18,350 nt of DNA from JANNRW01 sp031401815 (GTDB lineage: Bacteria > Desulfobacterota > Desulfuromonadia > Geobacterales > DSM-12255): positions 1-18,350 of the forward strand of contig JANNRW010000391.1 in NCBI GenBank assembly GCA_031401815.1, read 5' to 3'. Shown here piece by piece: positions 7,420 through 14,535 of the stretch (position 1 is its first letter; each line of letters begins with the position of its first letter). The notes below the pieces were generated by a model that worked only from the letters and a program-made list of their open reading frames with translations, was not told the origin of the DNA and made no database searches. The translations under genes were made by a program, and so were the position numbers.

Positions 7420-7443
7420 TTGATGAATTCGCAAATTCTCAAA

Positions 7444-7598
7444 AAAAGTCCCCTCCCCCTTGGCGGGGGAGGGTCAGGGTGGGGGGGAAGGTGCCATGAT
7501 ATCTGTCGGTTGCAACTTCACCCACCCCCTGACCCCCTCCCGTCAAGGGAGGGGGGACTATTACTTAAGATTGTAACTTGAGTGAAGTAGATAACCAC
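7444..7598. repeat. MITE-like element copy 3, inside the nuo operon
   Basis: The same G/C-rich arms as copies 1 and 2 are present, with quadruplex motifs at 7465-7487 (plus strand) and 7521-7541 (minus strand). The right end TAACTTGAGTGAAGTAGATA-ACC lies at about 7574-7596. The left terminal inverted repeat seen in copy 2 is not recognisable, so this copy seems 5'-truncated or divergent. A separate small palindrome GAATTCGCAAATTC precedes it. It ends 2 bp before the GGAG Shine-Dalgarno of nuoBCD, so a nuoA-nuoBCD mRNA must contain both hairpin arms. Confidence 0.85.
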
Positions 7599-7609
7599 GT
7601 GGAGAAATA

Positions 7610-9994
7610 ATGGTCGATAATGACAGGGTGGAAACACCTGACAACATAATCCTCATCAGCCTGGACGACGCCATTAACTGGGGTCGCGCCAACTCTCTCT
7701 GGCCGATGTTCTTCGGGCTCTCCTGCTGTTTTGTCGAGATGATGACCTCCTTTACCTCCCGCCATGATGTCTCCCGCTTTGGCGCAGAGGTGCTGCGCGG
7801 TACTCCCCGAGAGGCGGATCTGATGGTGATTGCAGGTACGGTCTTCAAGAAGATGGCTCCTTCCATACTTCGCCTTTACGAGCAGATGGCTGAACCCCGC
7901 TGGGTCATGGCCATGGGGAGCTGTGCCAACTCGGGCGGCATGTATGATGTCTACAGCGTGGTACAGGGGGTCAACCAGATCCTGCCTGTGGATGTCTACA
8001 TTCCCGGCTGTCCACCACGACCCGAGGCGTTCATGCAGGGGCTGATGCTCTTGCAGGAGAAGATCAGAACCAATGAACGCCCTGCCCGGCCTGTGCTGCA
8101 TCTTCAGGGTGGTACGCAGGGGACGGTCAGTCCGGTGCTGGTGGACGGGGTGAGCAAGTCCCGTGACCCTCGCGGCCCCGGGATGGCCGGAGTTCCGCTT
8201 CGGGGTGTCTCTGTCGGTCATCCGAAAGCCTTGCTCCCTCGGGCGGATGAAATCTGGCGGCCTCCAGCAGAAAAGCACGACTATCCTGACTTCGGTCTTC
8301 CGGCAGAGCTTGAGATGGTCTTTGGCTCATCAGTCCAACAGGACGACAGCGCTACTGATATGCTTACCTACCGGCTGGCTCCGGAGCTGGTTCCTGAAGT
8401 ATTGAGGCATCTCGAAAGCCGCAGCATCGCCCCGTTCAGACGCCTGGAGGATATCGCCTGTCTGGATGAATCCTGCCGGAAAGAGCGGGCGAAGTATAAA
8501 GAGTTTACACTCAACTACCACCTGCTAAACTTCGACATCCCCGGCCATATCAGGCTGAAAACGGAACTTGCAGGAAGTTATCCCGAGCTGCCGAGTGTAA
8601 CCGGAGTATTTCCGGCTGCCAACTGGTACGAGCGGGAAGTTTTTGACATGTACGGCATACGTTTCAATGGACATCCGAACCTGCGGCGGATTCTCATGCC
8701 ACACGACTGGGAAGGGCACCCCTTAAGGAAGGAGCACCCCTTCCGCGCTACTGAAATGCCCCCCTATACCATCGAGGATGCCCGCAGCCATGAAGCGCTC
8801 CCTGCCAGCGACTTCTTTGACCGGGTCTCTGATGACACCCTGATTCTGAATCTTGGCCCCCAGCACCCTGGGACGCACGGAATTATCCGCTGTATTCTGA
8901 AGCTGAATGGCGAAGAGATTGAAGATATTGATCTGGATATCGGCTACCACCACCGGGGTGCGGAGAAGATTGCCGAGCGCCAGAACTGGCACCAGTTCAT
9001 CCCCTACACCGACCGGATCGACTACCTCTCCGGGGTGCAGAATAATCTGGCTTATGTCAATTCAGTAGAAAGGCTCTGCAACATCACCATTCCTGACCGT
9101 GCCATAGTCATCAGGGTCATGCTGGCAGAGCTGTTCCGTATCGCCAATCATCTGGTCTGGCTGGGGACTTTTGCCGCTGATCTCGGTGCCATGACGCCGG
9201 TCTTCTACACATTTACGGATCGGGAGCGAATTTTCGATATTGTGGAGATGATAACCGGCGGCAGGATGCATCCGGCCTGGTTCAGGATCGGTGGTGTGGC
9301 AGAAGATCTTCCGGAGGGGTGGGACAGACCTGTACGGGAGCTGCTGGCATGGTTGCCGCCTCGTCTGAAAGAGTATCATGCCCTCCTTGACAAAAACCCG
9401 CTCTTTCTGGGGCGAGTCAAAGGGGTGGGGGCGATCTCAAAAGAGGATGCCATGATTTGGGGGCTTTCAGGCCCAAACCTTCGCGCCTGCGGGGTTGACT
9501 GGGATCTGCGCCGTAAAATCCCTTACTGCGGGTATGACCGTTTTGATTTTGATATACCGACAGCAGAAGGGGGTGACTGCCTGGCGCGCTACCAGGTCAG
9601 GATGGAGGAGATGAACCAGTCTCTCCGGATCGTCACCCAATGCCTGCATAATATGCCTGAAGGGCGATGGATAACGGATGACTACCGATATGTTCTGCCT
9701 CAAAAAAAGGATACGCTGCAGGATATCGAATCGCTGATACATCACTTTGTCAACACGACTCGCGGCATGTCGCCACCAAGAGGGGAAAACTACAGCGCCA
9801 TTGAGGCTCCCAAGGGGGAGAACGGCTATTTCGTAGTCTCTGACGGGCTGGGGATCCCGTACCGGGTCAGGATCAAAACTCCAAGTTTCCCGCATATGCA
9901 GGCATTGCCGGTCATGAGCAGAGGGTGGCTCCTGGCGGATTTTCTGGCGATTCTGGGGTCGGTTGATTTTGTGCTGGCTGATCTGGACAGGTGA
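7610..9994 (+). CDS. nuoBCD: Fused NADH-quinone oxidoreductase subunit B/C/D
   Basis: A 794-aa triple fusion of three peripheral-arm subunits of complex I. The NuoB part (about 1-155) has all four ligands of cluster N2: Cys39 and Cys40 in LSCCFVEMM, Cys105 in GSCANSGG, Cys134 in PGCPPRPEA. A low-conservation linker (about 155-230) follows. The NuoC part (about 230-390) carries the signature WYEREVFDMYGIRF and the run GHPNLRRILMP to HPLRKEHPF. The NuoD part (about 410-794) has LGPQHPGTHG, the quinone-site His region, IGYHHRGAEKIAERQ and the PYTDRIDYL Tyr region. It ends VLADLDR as NuoD proteins do. C/D fusions are common; B/C/D fusions are rarer. GGAG (7601-7604) is 5 nt before the ATG. The next gene is polA, 22 bp on, so nuoE-N are elsewhere. 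Confidence 0.96.
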   Translation: MVDNDRVETPDNIILISLDDAINWGRANSLWPMFFGLSCCFVEMMTSFTSRHDVSRFGAEVLRGTPREADLMVIAGTVFKKMAPSILRLYEQMAEPRWVMAMGSCANSGGMYDVYSVVQGVNQILPVDVYIPGCPPRPEAFMQGLMLLQEKIRTNERPARPVLHLQGGTQGTVSPVLVDGVSKSRDPRGPGMAGVPLRGVSVGHPKALLPRADEIWRPPAEKHDYPDFGLPAELEMVFGSSVQQDDSATDMLTYRLAPELVPEVLRHLESRSIAPFRRLEDIACLDESCRKERAKYKEFTLNYHLLNFDIPGHIRLKTELAGSYPELPSVTGVFPAANWYEREVFDMYGIRFNGHPNLRRILMPHDWEGHPLRKEHPFRATEMPPYTIEDARSHEALPASDFFDRVSDDTLILNLGPQHPGTHGIIRCILKLNGEEIEDIDLDIGYHHRGAEKIAERQNWHQFIPYTDRIDYLSGVQNNLAYVNSVERLCNITIPDRAIVIRVMLAELFRIANHLVWLGTFAADLGAMTPVFYTFTDRERIFDIVEMITGGRMHPAWFRIGGVAEDLPEGWDRPVRELLAWLPPRLKEYHALLDKNPLFLGRVKGVGAISKEDAMIWGLSGPNLRACGVDWDLRRKIPYCGYDRFDFDIPTAEGGDCLARYQVRMEEMNQSLRIVTQCLHNMPEGRWITDDYRYVLPQKKDTLQDIESLIHHFVNTTRGMSPPRGENYSAIEAPKGENGYFVVSDGLGIPYRVRIKTPSFPHMQALPVMSRGWLLADFLAILGSVDFVLADLDR

Positions 9995-10016
9995 AATCAA
10001 TTAATCAAGGATAAAA

Positions 10017-12746
10017 ATGACTTCAGAAACTCTCTACCTCATCGACGGCTCCTCCTATATCTACCGGGCCTACTATGCCATTCGCCACCTCTCTTCTCCG
10101 AGCGGTTTCCCTACCAATGCGCTTTACGGCTTTACCCAGATGCTTCTGAAAGTTCTTAAAGATCGCCGTCCGGATCATGTAGCGGTTATTTTCGACGCCG
10201 GGCGGGTGACCTTTCGAAATGAAATATACCCTGACTACAAGGCGAACCGTGCAACAATGCCTGATGATCTGCGTCCGCAGCTGGAGCCGATCAAGGAGAT
10301 GGTGCGGGCGTTCAATATTCCTGCGCTTGAGCTCGTCGGTTTCGAGGCTGATGACATTATCGGAACGATTGCCAGGGATTGCCGGGAGCAGGGGATGCAG
10401 GTGGTTGTGGTGACCGGCGACAAGGATCTGATGCAGATAGTATGCGACGGAGTACGGCTGCTGGATACCATGAAGGAGAAGGAGAGCGGTCTGCCGGAGG
10501 TGCTGGAGCGGTTTGGGGTCGAGCCGGGAAGGGTGGTGGATATCCTTGGGCTGGCCGGCGACAGCTCGGACAATATCCCCGGAGTTCCTGGAATAGGAGA
10601 AAAAACCGCCATAAAACTGATTCAGGAGTTTGGCTCTCTGGATGCCCTGCTCGAGCGGGCTGGCGAGGTAAAAGGGAAGACCGGCGAGCGGTTGCAGGAG
10701 TTTAGTGATCAGGCGCGGCTTTCCCGGAAGCTTGCCACTATTGATGAGCGGGTGCCACTGGCGTACAACTTTGCTGATTTTGTCTTTTCCCCTCCTGATA
10801 ATAACCGTCTGGCCGAACTGTTCAAAGAGTACGGATTTACCACACTGATGAAGGAGCTGACCAGCCAGTCAACCCTGACAACTGAAGATTACCGGACGAT
10901 CATTGATGAGGCAGGTTTCAAGGAGCTGCTAAAGCAGCTGGCCGCTGCCGACTCCTTTGCCATTGATCTGGAGACAACAAGTCTCAATGTCCGTGAAGCA
11001 GAGATCGTCGGCATCTCCCTCTCCTTTCGCGACCACGAAGCGTATTACATACCTGTAGGGCATATAACTCTCCGAACCGACTCTGACACCGGAGAAGGGC
11101 TCTTTGCAACTCCTCCTGCTCCCAGTGAGCTATTGCCCGATCAATTGCCTCTTGAAACAGTTTTATCCGGTCTGCGCCCCCTCCTGACCGATCCTTTAAG
11201 GCGGATAATCGGTCAGAACATCAAGTACGATTATCAGGTGCTCCGTCGTTATGATATCACCATTGCCGGGGTCTGGTGCGACAGCATGATAGCAGCCTAC
11301 CTGCACAACCCTTCCCGCCAGAGCCAGGGGCTTGACTCACTTGCAGTGGAGTTGCTGGATCACAAGATGATCAGCTATTCGGACGTGGCGGGCAAGGGGA
11401 AGGAGCAGAAGGGTTTTGCCGAAGTTGATCTCAAGACAGCCAGTCGCTACTCCTGCGAAGATGCGGATGCTACATATCTGCTTCACAAACTGCTGCTCCC
11501 AAAGGTAGAAGAGGCAGGGATGGCAAGACTCTTTCATGAGCTTGAGATGCCTCTGGTAACGATTCTGGCCGAGATGGAGCTGACCGGGGTAAAGCTGGAT
11601 CTGCCACTACTGGCCGGGCTCTCTGCAAGATTCGGCACTGAGCTCGCTTCTCTGGAGGAGAAGATCTGCGCACTTGCTCCGGAGCCGTTTAACATAAATT
11701 CGCCAAAACAGCTGGGGAATATACTCTTTGAGCAGATGAAGCTCCCTGTCGGGAAAAAGACCAAAACAAAGAGCGGATGGTCAACCAATGTGGACGAACT
11801 GGAGCGTCTTTCAGAGGGGGGTTACGAGATAGCATCACTTATTGTTCAGCATCGCGGTCTCTCCAAGCTTAAATCAACCTACAGTGACGCCTTGCCAAAG
11901 CTTGTTGACAGTGAGGGGAGGGTGCATACCTCCTACAATCAGGCGGTTACGAATACCGGACGGCTCTCTTCTTCCGAGCCAAATCTACAGAATATCCCGA
12001 TCCGGAGTGAAGAGGGTAGATTGATCCGGCATGCCTTCATAGCTCATGACGGTCATTACCTGATCTCTGCCGACTATTCGCAGATAGAGCTTCGTGTACT
12101 GGCTCATCTCTCACAGGATAAGGTCTTCTGCGATGCCTTTGCAAGGGACGAAGACATCCATACCAGAACCGCCAGCGAGGTTTTCGGCCTCTTCCCCGAG
12201 ATGGTGACAAGCGAGATGCGGCGACAGGCAAAGACCATCAACTTTGGCGTAATTTATGGGCAGAGTGCCTTCAGTCTCGCAAAGCAGCTGGGGGTGGCCA
12301 GGAAGGTTGCCGAGGAGTTCATCGACAGCTACAAGGCGCGTCACAGTGGTGCCATCGCTTTTCTGGAGAGCTGCATCCGGGAGGCTGAGGCAAATGGTTA
12401 TGTGACCACCATCCTGGGGCGGCGGCTTCCGATTCCTGACATCGCCAGCAGCAATTTCAATATCCGCTCCTTTGCTGAGCGAAATGCCATCAACTATCCG
12501 ATTCAGGGGTCAGCCGCCGACATTATCAAACAGGCAATGGTCAATATTGCTGCCCGCCTCAAGCGCGAAGGGCTTGAAAGCCGCCTCATCATGCAGGTGC
12601 ATGACGAACTGGTTTTTGAAGTTCCCGAGAAAGAACTCATGCATATGGAGCAGCTGGTTGCGCACGAAATGGAGCATGCCGTAGCCCTGAGAGTTCCGCT
12701 CAAGGTGGACTTGAGTCATGGCCGCAACTGGAGTGAGGCGCATTGA
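10017..12746 (+). CDS. polA: DNA polymerase I
   Basis: A 909-aa repair and Okazaki-fragment polymerase. The N-terminal 5' nuclease domain (about 1-290) has the YLIDGSSYIYRAYYAI start, FEADDIIGT, TGDKDLMQIV and GDSSDNIPGVPGIGEKTA. The 3'-5' exonuclease domain (about 300-490) keeps its acidic residues: AIDLETTSLN (Exo I), IGQNIKYDYQVL (Exo II) and YSCEDADATY (Exo III), so proofreading should be intact. The polymerase domain has motif A SADYSQIELRVLAHLS, motif B RRQAKTINFGVIYGQSAF and motif C MQVHDELVFEV. AAGGAT lies before the ATG. It follows nuoBCD by 22 bp and may be cotranscribed with it. Full length, no lesion. Confidence 0.98.
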   Translation: MTSETLYLIDGSSYIYRAYYAIRHLSSPSGFPTNALYGFTQMLLKVLKDRRPDHVAVIFDAGRVTFRNEIYPDYKANRATMPDDLRPQLEPIKEMVRAFNIPALELVGFEADDIIGTIARDCREQGMQVVVVTGDKDLMQIVCDGVRLLDTMKEKESGLPEVLERFGVEPGRVVDILGLAGDSSDNIPGVPGIGEKTAIKLIQEFGSLDALLERAGEVKGKTGERLQEFSDQARLSRKLATIDERVPLAYNFADFVFSPPDNNRLAELFKEYGFTTLMKELTSQSTLTTEDYRTIIDEAGFKELLKQLAAADSFAIDLETTSLNVREAEIVGISLSFRDHEAYYIPVGHITLRTDSDTGEGLFATPPAPSELLPDQLPLETVLSGLRPLLTDPLRRIIGQNIKYDYQVLRRYDITIAGVWCDSMIAAYLHNPSRQSQGLDSLAVELLDHKMISYSDVAGKGKEQKGFAEVDLKTASRYSCEDADATYLLHKLLLPKVEEAGMARLFHELEMPLVTILAEMELTGVKLDLPLLAGLSARFGTELASLEEKICALAPEPFNINSPKQLGNILFEQMKLPVGKKTKTKSGWSTNVDELERLSEGGYEIASLIVQHRGLSKLKSTYSDALPKLVDSEGRVHTSYNQAVTNTGRLSSSEPNLQNIPIRSEEGRLIRHAFIAHDGHYLISADYSQIELRVLAHLSQDKVFCDAFARDEDIHTRTASEVFGLFPEMVTSEMRRQAKTINFGVIYGQSAFSLAKQLGVARKVAEEFIDSYKARHSGAIAFLESCIREAEANGYVTTILGRRLPIPDIASSNFNIRSFAERNAINYPIQGSAADIIKQAMVNIAARLKREGLESRLIMQVHDELVFEVPEKELMHMEQLVAHEMEHAVALRVPLKVDLSHGRNWSEAH

Positions 12747-12829
12747 GGGGAAGGGGTATTTGCAAGTTCTCGATAGAAGCTTTCTCCATCCGTCAACTTG
12801 ATCGTAGGAGTTTCAATCCCTGAAATATG

Positions 12830-12856
12830 TTGACACTAATTAGCCGCAGTTATAAT
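12830..12856 (+). promoter_or_regulatory. Near-consensus sigma-70 promoter downstream of polA
   Basis: Perfect TTGACA (12830-12835) and perfect TATAAT (12851-12856) hexamers are separated by 15 bp, shorter than the usual 16-18. Transcription would start near 12863 and run into the hairpin at 12918-12955, then the small gene at 12978. Confidence 0.6.
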
Positions 12857-12917
12857 GTGCACATGATTATTATGTACTGAGGTGCTTTATGACAAGGCGG
12901 GCGAATCTTGGATAATA

Positions 12918-12955
12918 AAAGCCGCATTACCGGGAAACCGGCAGTGCGGCTTTTT
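12918..12955 (+). terminator. Terminator-like hairpin in the leader of the 12978 gene
   Basis: AAAGCCGCA pairs with TGCGGCTTT around an inner CCGG-GAAA-CCGG stem, followed by five T. It has the form of an intrinsic terminator. It lies about 55 nt after the predicted transcription start and about 23 nt before the next gene. It may end a ~90-nt transcript, attenuate the next gene, or terminate polA transcripts. Confidence 0.7.
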
Positions 12956-12977
12956 GCGTTTGAAGGGGGAGGGGGTC

Positions 12978-13343
12978 TTGAAATCGCGTCTTAATCTTAA
13001 ACCAGGTCAAAAAGGGACAAAAGCTCTTGTTGAGAAGTATGGTGACGACCTCGTCTGCGTGCGCTACAGGTACGATGAGGCAACCCGCATCCGGATAAAG
13101 ACAGTCGAGATCATAGTAGAGAAGAAAGAGCTGCCGCCTACAGTGCTGCGCATAAAGGACGATACTCTGGTGCCGGTACAGATTGCTTATGGTGAAACGG
13201 AACTGGGGAAAATGGCCAGAAAGACGGGTGGGAAGTGGGTAAAGGAAAAGAAGCTATGGTACATCCGATATGGAGATATCAAGGGGACTGAACTTGAAAA
13301 GCATATATTAAAGGATGCTTTGATAAAGAACAGAGCAGAGTGA
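12978..13343 (+). CDS. Small conserved-looking protein of unknown function
   Basis: About 121 aa from the TTG at 12978, which has a strong purine-rich GGGGGAGGGGG just upstream. An in-frame ATG at 12882 with GAGGTG before it would add 32 residues but would translate through the terminator-like hairpin, so the shorter form is preferred. The protein is basic and soluble. It begins LKSRLNLKPGQKGTKALVEK, has a central YRYDEATRIRIKTVEIIV strand pair, and ends GGKWVKEKKLWYIRYGDIKG then a helix. There are no Cys clusters, membrane segments or catalytic motifs I recognise. I recall similar small proteins in other Geobacter-type genomes, often near insertion sequences, but cannot check this here. No function is assigned. 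Confidence 0.75.
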   Translation: MKSRLNLKPGQKGTKALVEKYGDDLVCVRYRYDEATRIRIKTVEIIVEKKELPPTVLRIKDDTLVPVQIAYGETELGKMARKTGGKWVKEKKLWYIRYGDIKGTELEKHILKDALIKNRAE

Positions 13344-13365
13344 AAGCATCTAACACTAGATGCTT
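13344..13365 (+). repeat. Perfect hairpin immediately after the 12978 gene
   Basis: AAGCATCTA (13344-13352) pairs perfectly with TAGATGCTT (13357-13365) around ACAC, starting 1 bp after the stop codon. There is no long T-tract, so termination would be weak. A second partner, TTAGATGC (about 13381-13388), could compete for the left arm. Confidence 0.6.
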
Positions 13366-13581
13366 CCCAAGACATCTTATATTAGATGCCAGTATCCAGT
13401 ATAAGATACAAACTCAGATTAAATATTCCATTTGGGAAGATCTCCGGTTCACGCGCGCGGGTGAACCGCTCAATAAGATGTTGAACTAAACCGCTTCGCG
13501 GAAACTTGAAAAGCTATTAAAATCAAAGGCATAAAGGCTAAATAAAACAAAAGGCGAATACAAAATCTAAGAACCATATTG
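13366..13581. other. Structured gene-free stretch upstream of the recombinase
   Basis: No ORF is seen. The stretch holds a perfect 8-bp inverted repeat CGGTTCAC / GTGAACCG (13445-13468) around a GCGCGCGG loop, a small CCGC-TTC-GCGG hairpin (13491-13501) and the word AGATGTTGAAC (13476-13486), which recurs at 16459-16469. The following ~70 bp is A-rich. It may be the left end of the IS91-type element or part of an untranslated RNA that ends at the 13582-13609 terminator. Confidence 0.4.
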
Positions 13582-13609
13582 GGCAGCTTCTGCGGAGGCT
13601 GCCTTTTTT
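13582..13609 (+). terminator. Intrinsic terminator upstream of the recombinase gene
   Basis: GGCAGC (13582-13587) pairs with GCTGCC (13598-13603) and is followed by six T (13604-13609). A second, outer pairing ATTGGGC / GCCCAAT (13579-13585 and 13613-13619) competes with the terminator stem, an arrangement compatible with attenuation. Confidence 0.75.
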
Positions 13610-13689
13610 ATTGCCCAATCGAGACCTCTTCTTACACTCTGATTTTCACGGCCTTATGGCCGAAAACCAAAGGAAAAGGAGAAGTAATC

Positions 13690-14535
13690 ATGACCGATTT
13701 AAGGCGAAGGATGAAGGAAGACTTGCAGCTTGCCGGGTATTCACTCCGCACCCAGGACAGCTACATTGCCACCGTACGAGTGCTGGCGAAGTATTACAAC
13801 CGCTCACCCGACCTTATCACCGAAGAGGAACTCCGCCAATTCTTCATCCACCTGATAAGTGACCTCAAGTTGTCAGGCAGCTCTGTTACTGTCTATCTGT
13901 GCGGCATCAAGTTCTTTTATGAGACCACCCTGAAACGAGACTGGAAGATCTTCGACCTGGTGAGGCCGCTGCGGAGCAAGAGACTGCCGGCAGTCCTGAC
14001 GACGGATGAAGTCCTGATCATCCTGAACGAGATCAAAAGTCCGCTGTATCGCATGGCACTCACCATCATCTATGCCTGCGGCCTGCGCATCTCCGAAGCA
14101 GTCTGCCTGAAAACTACCGACATCGACGGTAGGCGCAAACTCCTGAAGGTACATGGCAAAGGGAGCAAGGATCGCTATGTTCCCCTGCCCGATTGCCCCC
14201 TTGAACTCCTGCGTTCCTATTACCAGGAGTATGGCACCAGCTCCGGCTATCTCTTCCCCCATAAAGAGTACGGTCACATAAGACCGGACACCCTACAGGT
14301 CGCCTTCAAAAAGGCGATCCGGCAAAGCAGCGTCAACAAGATTGCCTCAGTCCATACTCTGCGTCACTCCTACGCAACGCTGCTTCTGGAGAACGGCGAG
14401 GATATCCGCGTCATCAAGGATATCCTCGGCCATAGCAGCATAGTCACCACCGATATCTATACCCATGTCACCGGCAAGCTCACCACCCGGCTCCATGGCA
14501 ACCTCAACAAGAGCATGAACAGATTACGGCCATGA
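13690..14535 (+). CDS. Tyrosine recombinase (phage integrase family)
   Basis: A 281-aa site-specific recombinase with a SAM-like N-terminal DNA-binding domain (about 1-85) and a C-terminal catalytic domain. The full catalytic set is visible: Arg133 in ACGLRISE, Lys157 in HGKGSKDR, His222 and Arg225 in HTLRH, His248 in LGHSS and the Tyr257 nucleophile in DIYTH. The ATG at 13690 is preferred because GGAGAAG lies just upstream; a TTG at 13579 in the same frame would run through a terminator. The stop codon overlaps the transposase start in an ATGA, so the two proteins are made together. This pairing suggests it belongs to the IS91-type element, perhaps resolving or assisting transposition. Confidence 0.93.
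   Translation: MTDLRRRMKEDLQLAGYSLRTQDSYIATVRVLAKYYNRSPDLITEEELRQFFIHLISDLKLSGSSVTVYLCGIKFFYETTLKRDWKIFDLVRPLRSKRLPAVLTTDEVLIILNEIKSPLYRMALTIIYACGLRISEAVCLKTTDIDGRRKLLKVHGKGSKDRYVPLPDCPLELLRSYYQEYGTSSGYLFPHKEYGHIRPDTLQVAFKKAIRQSSVNKIASVHTLRHSYATLLLENGEDIRVIKDILGHSSIVTTDIYTHVTGKLTTRLHGNLNKSMNRLRP

Noticed and set aside
6361..7443. Composite transposon formed by MITE copies 2 and 3 around relE-nuoA
   Set aside because: Copy 3 lacks a recognisable left terminus and the enclosed segment includes a core respiratory gene. Only copy 2 has its own flanking duplication, which points to independent insertions.
7565..8278. Minus-strand 237-aa frame opposite nuoBCD
   Set aside because: It is antisense to an unmistakable coding region and partly translates the repeat element end; no motif.
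12811..12830. CRISPR-like GTTTCAATCCCTGAAA word after polA
   Set aside because: It is a single occurrence with no repeat-spacer pattern and no cas genes.
12882..12977. Extended N-terminus of the 121-aa protein from ATG 12882
   Set aside because: It would code through a perfect terminator-like hairpin. The TTG at 12978 has a strong purine-rich site. It is not fully excluded because GAGGTG precedes the ATG.
13445..13501. tRNA or other classic RNA gene in the hairpin-rich stretch
   Set aside because: The hairpins do not assemble into a cloverleaf and no T-loop or anticodon arm can be found.
13579..13689. N-terminal extension of the tyrosine recombinase from TTG 13579
   Set aside because: It would translate the terminator hairpin, and the ATG at 13690 has a proper ribosome site and a family-typical start.
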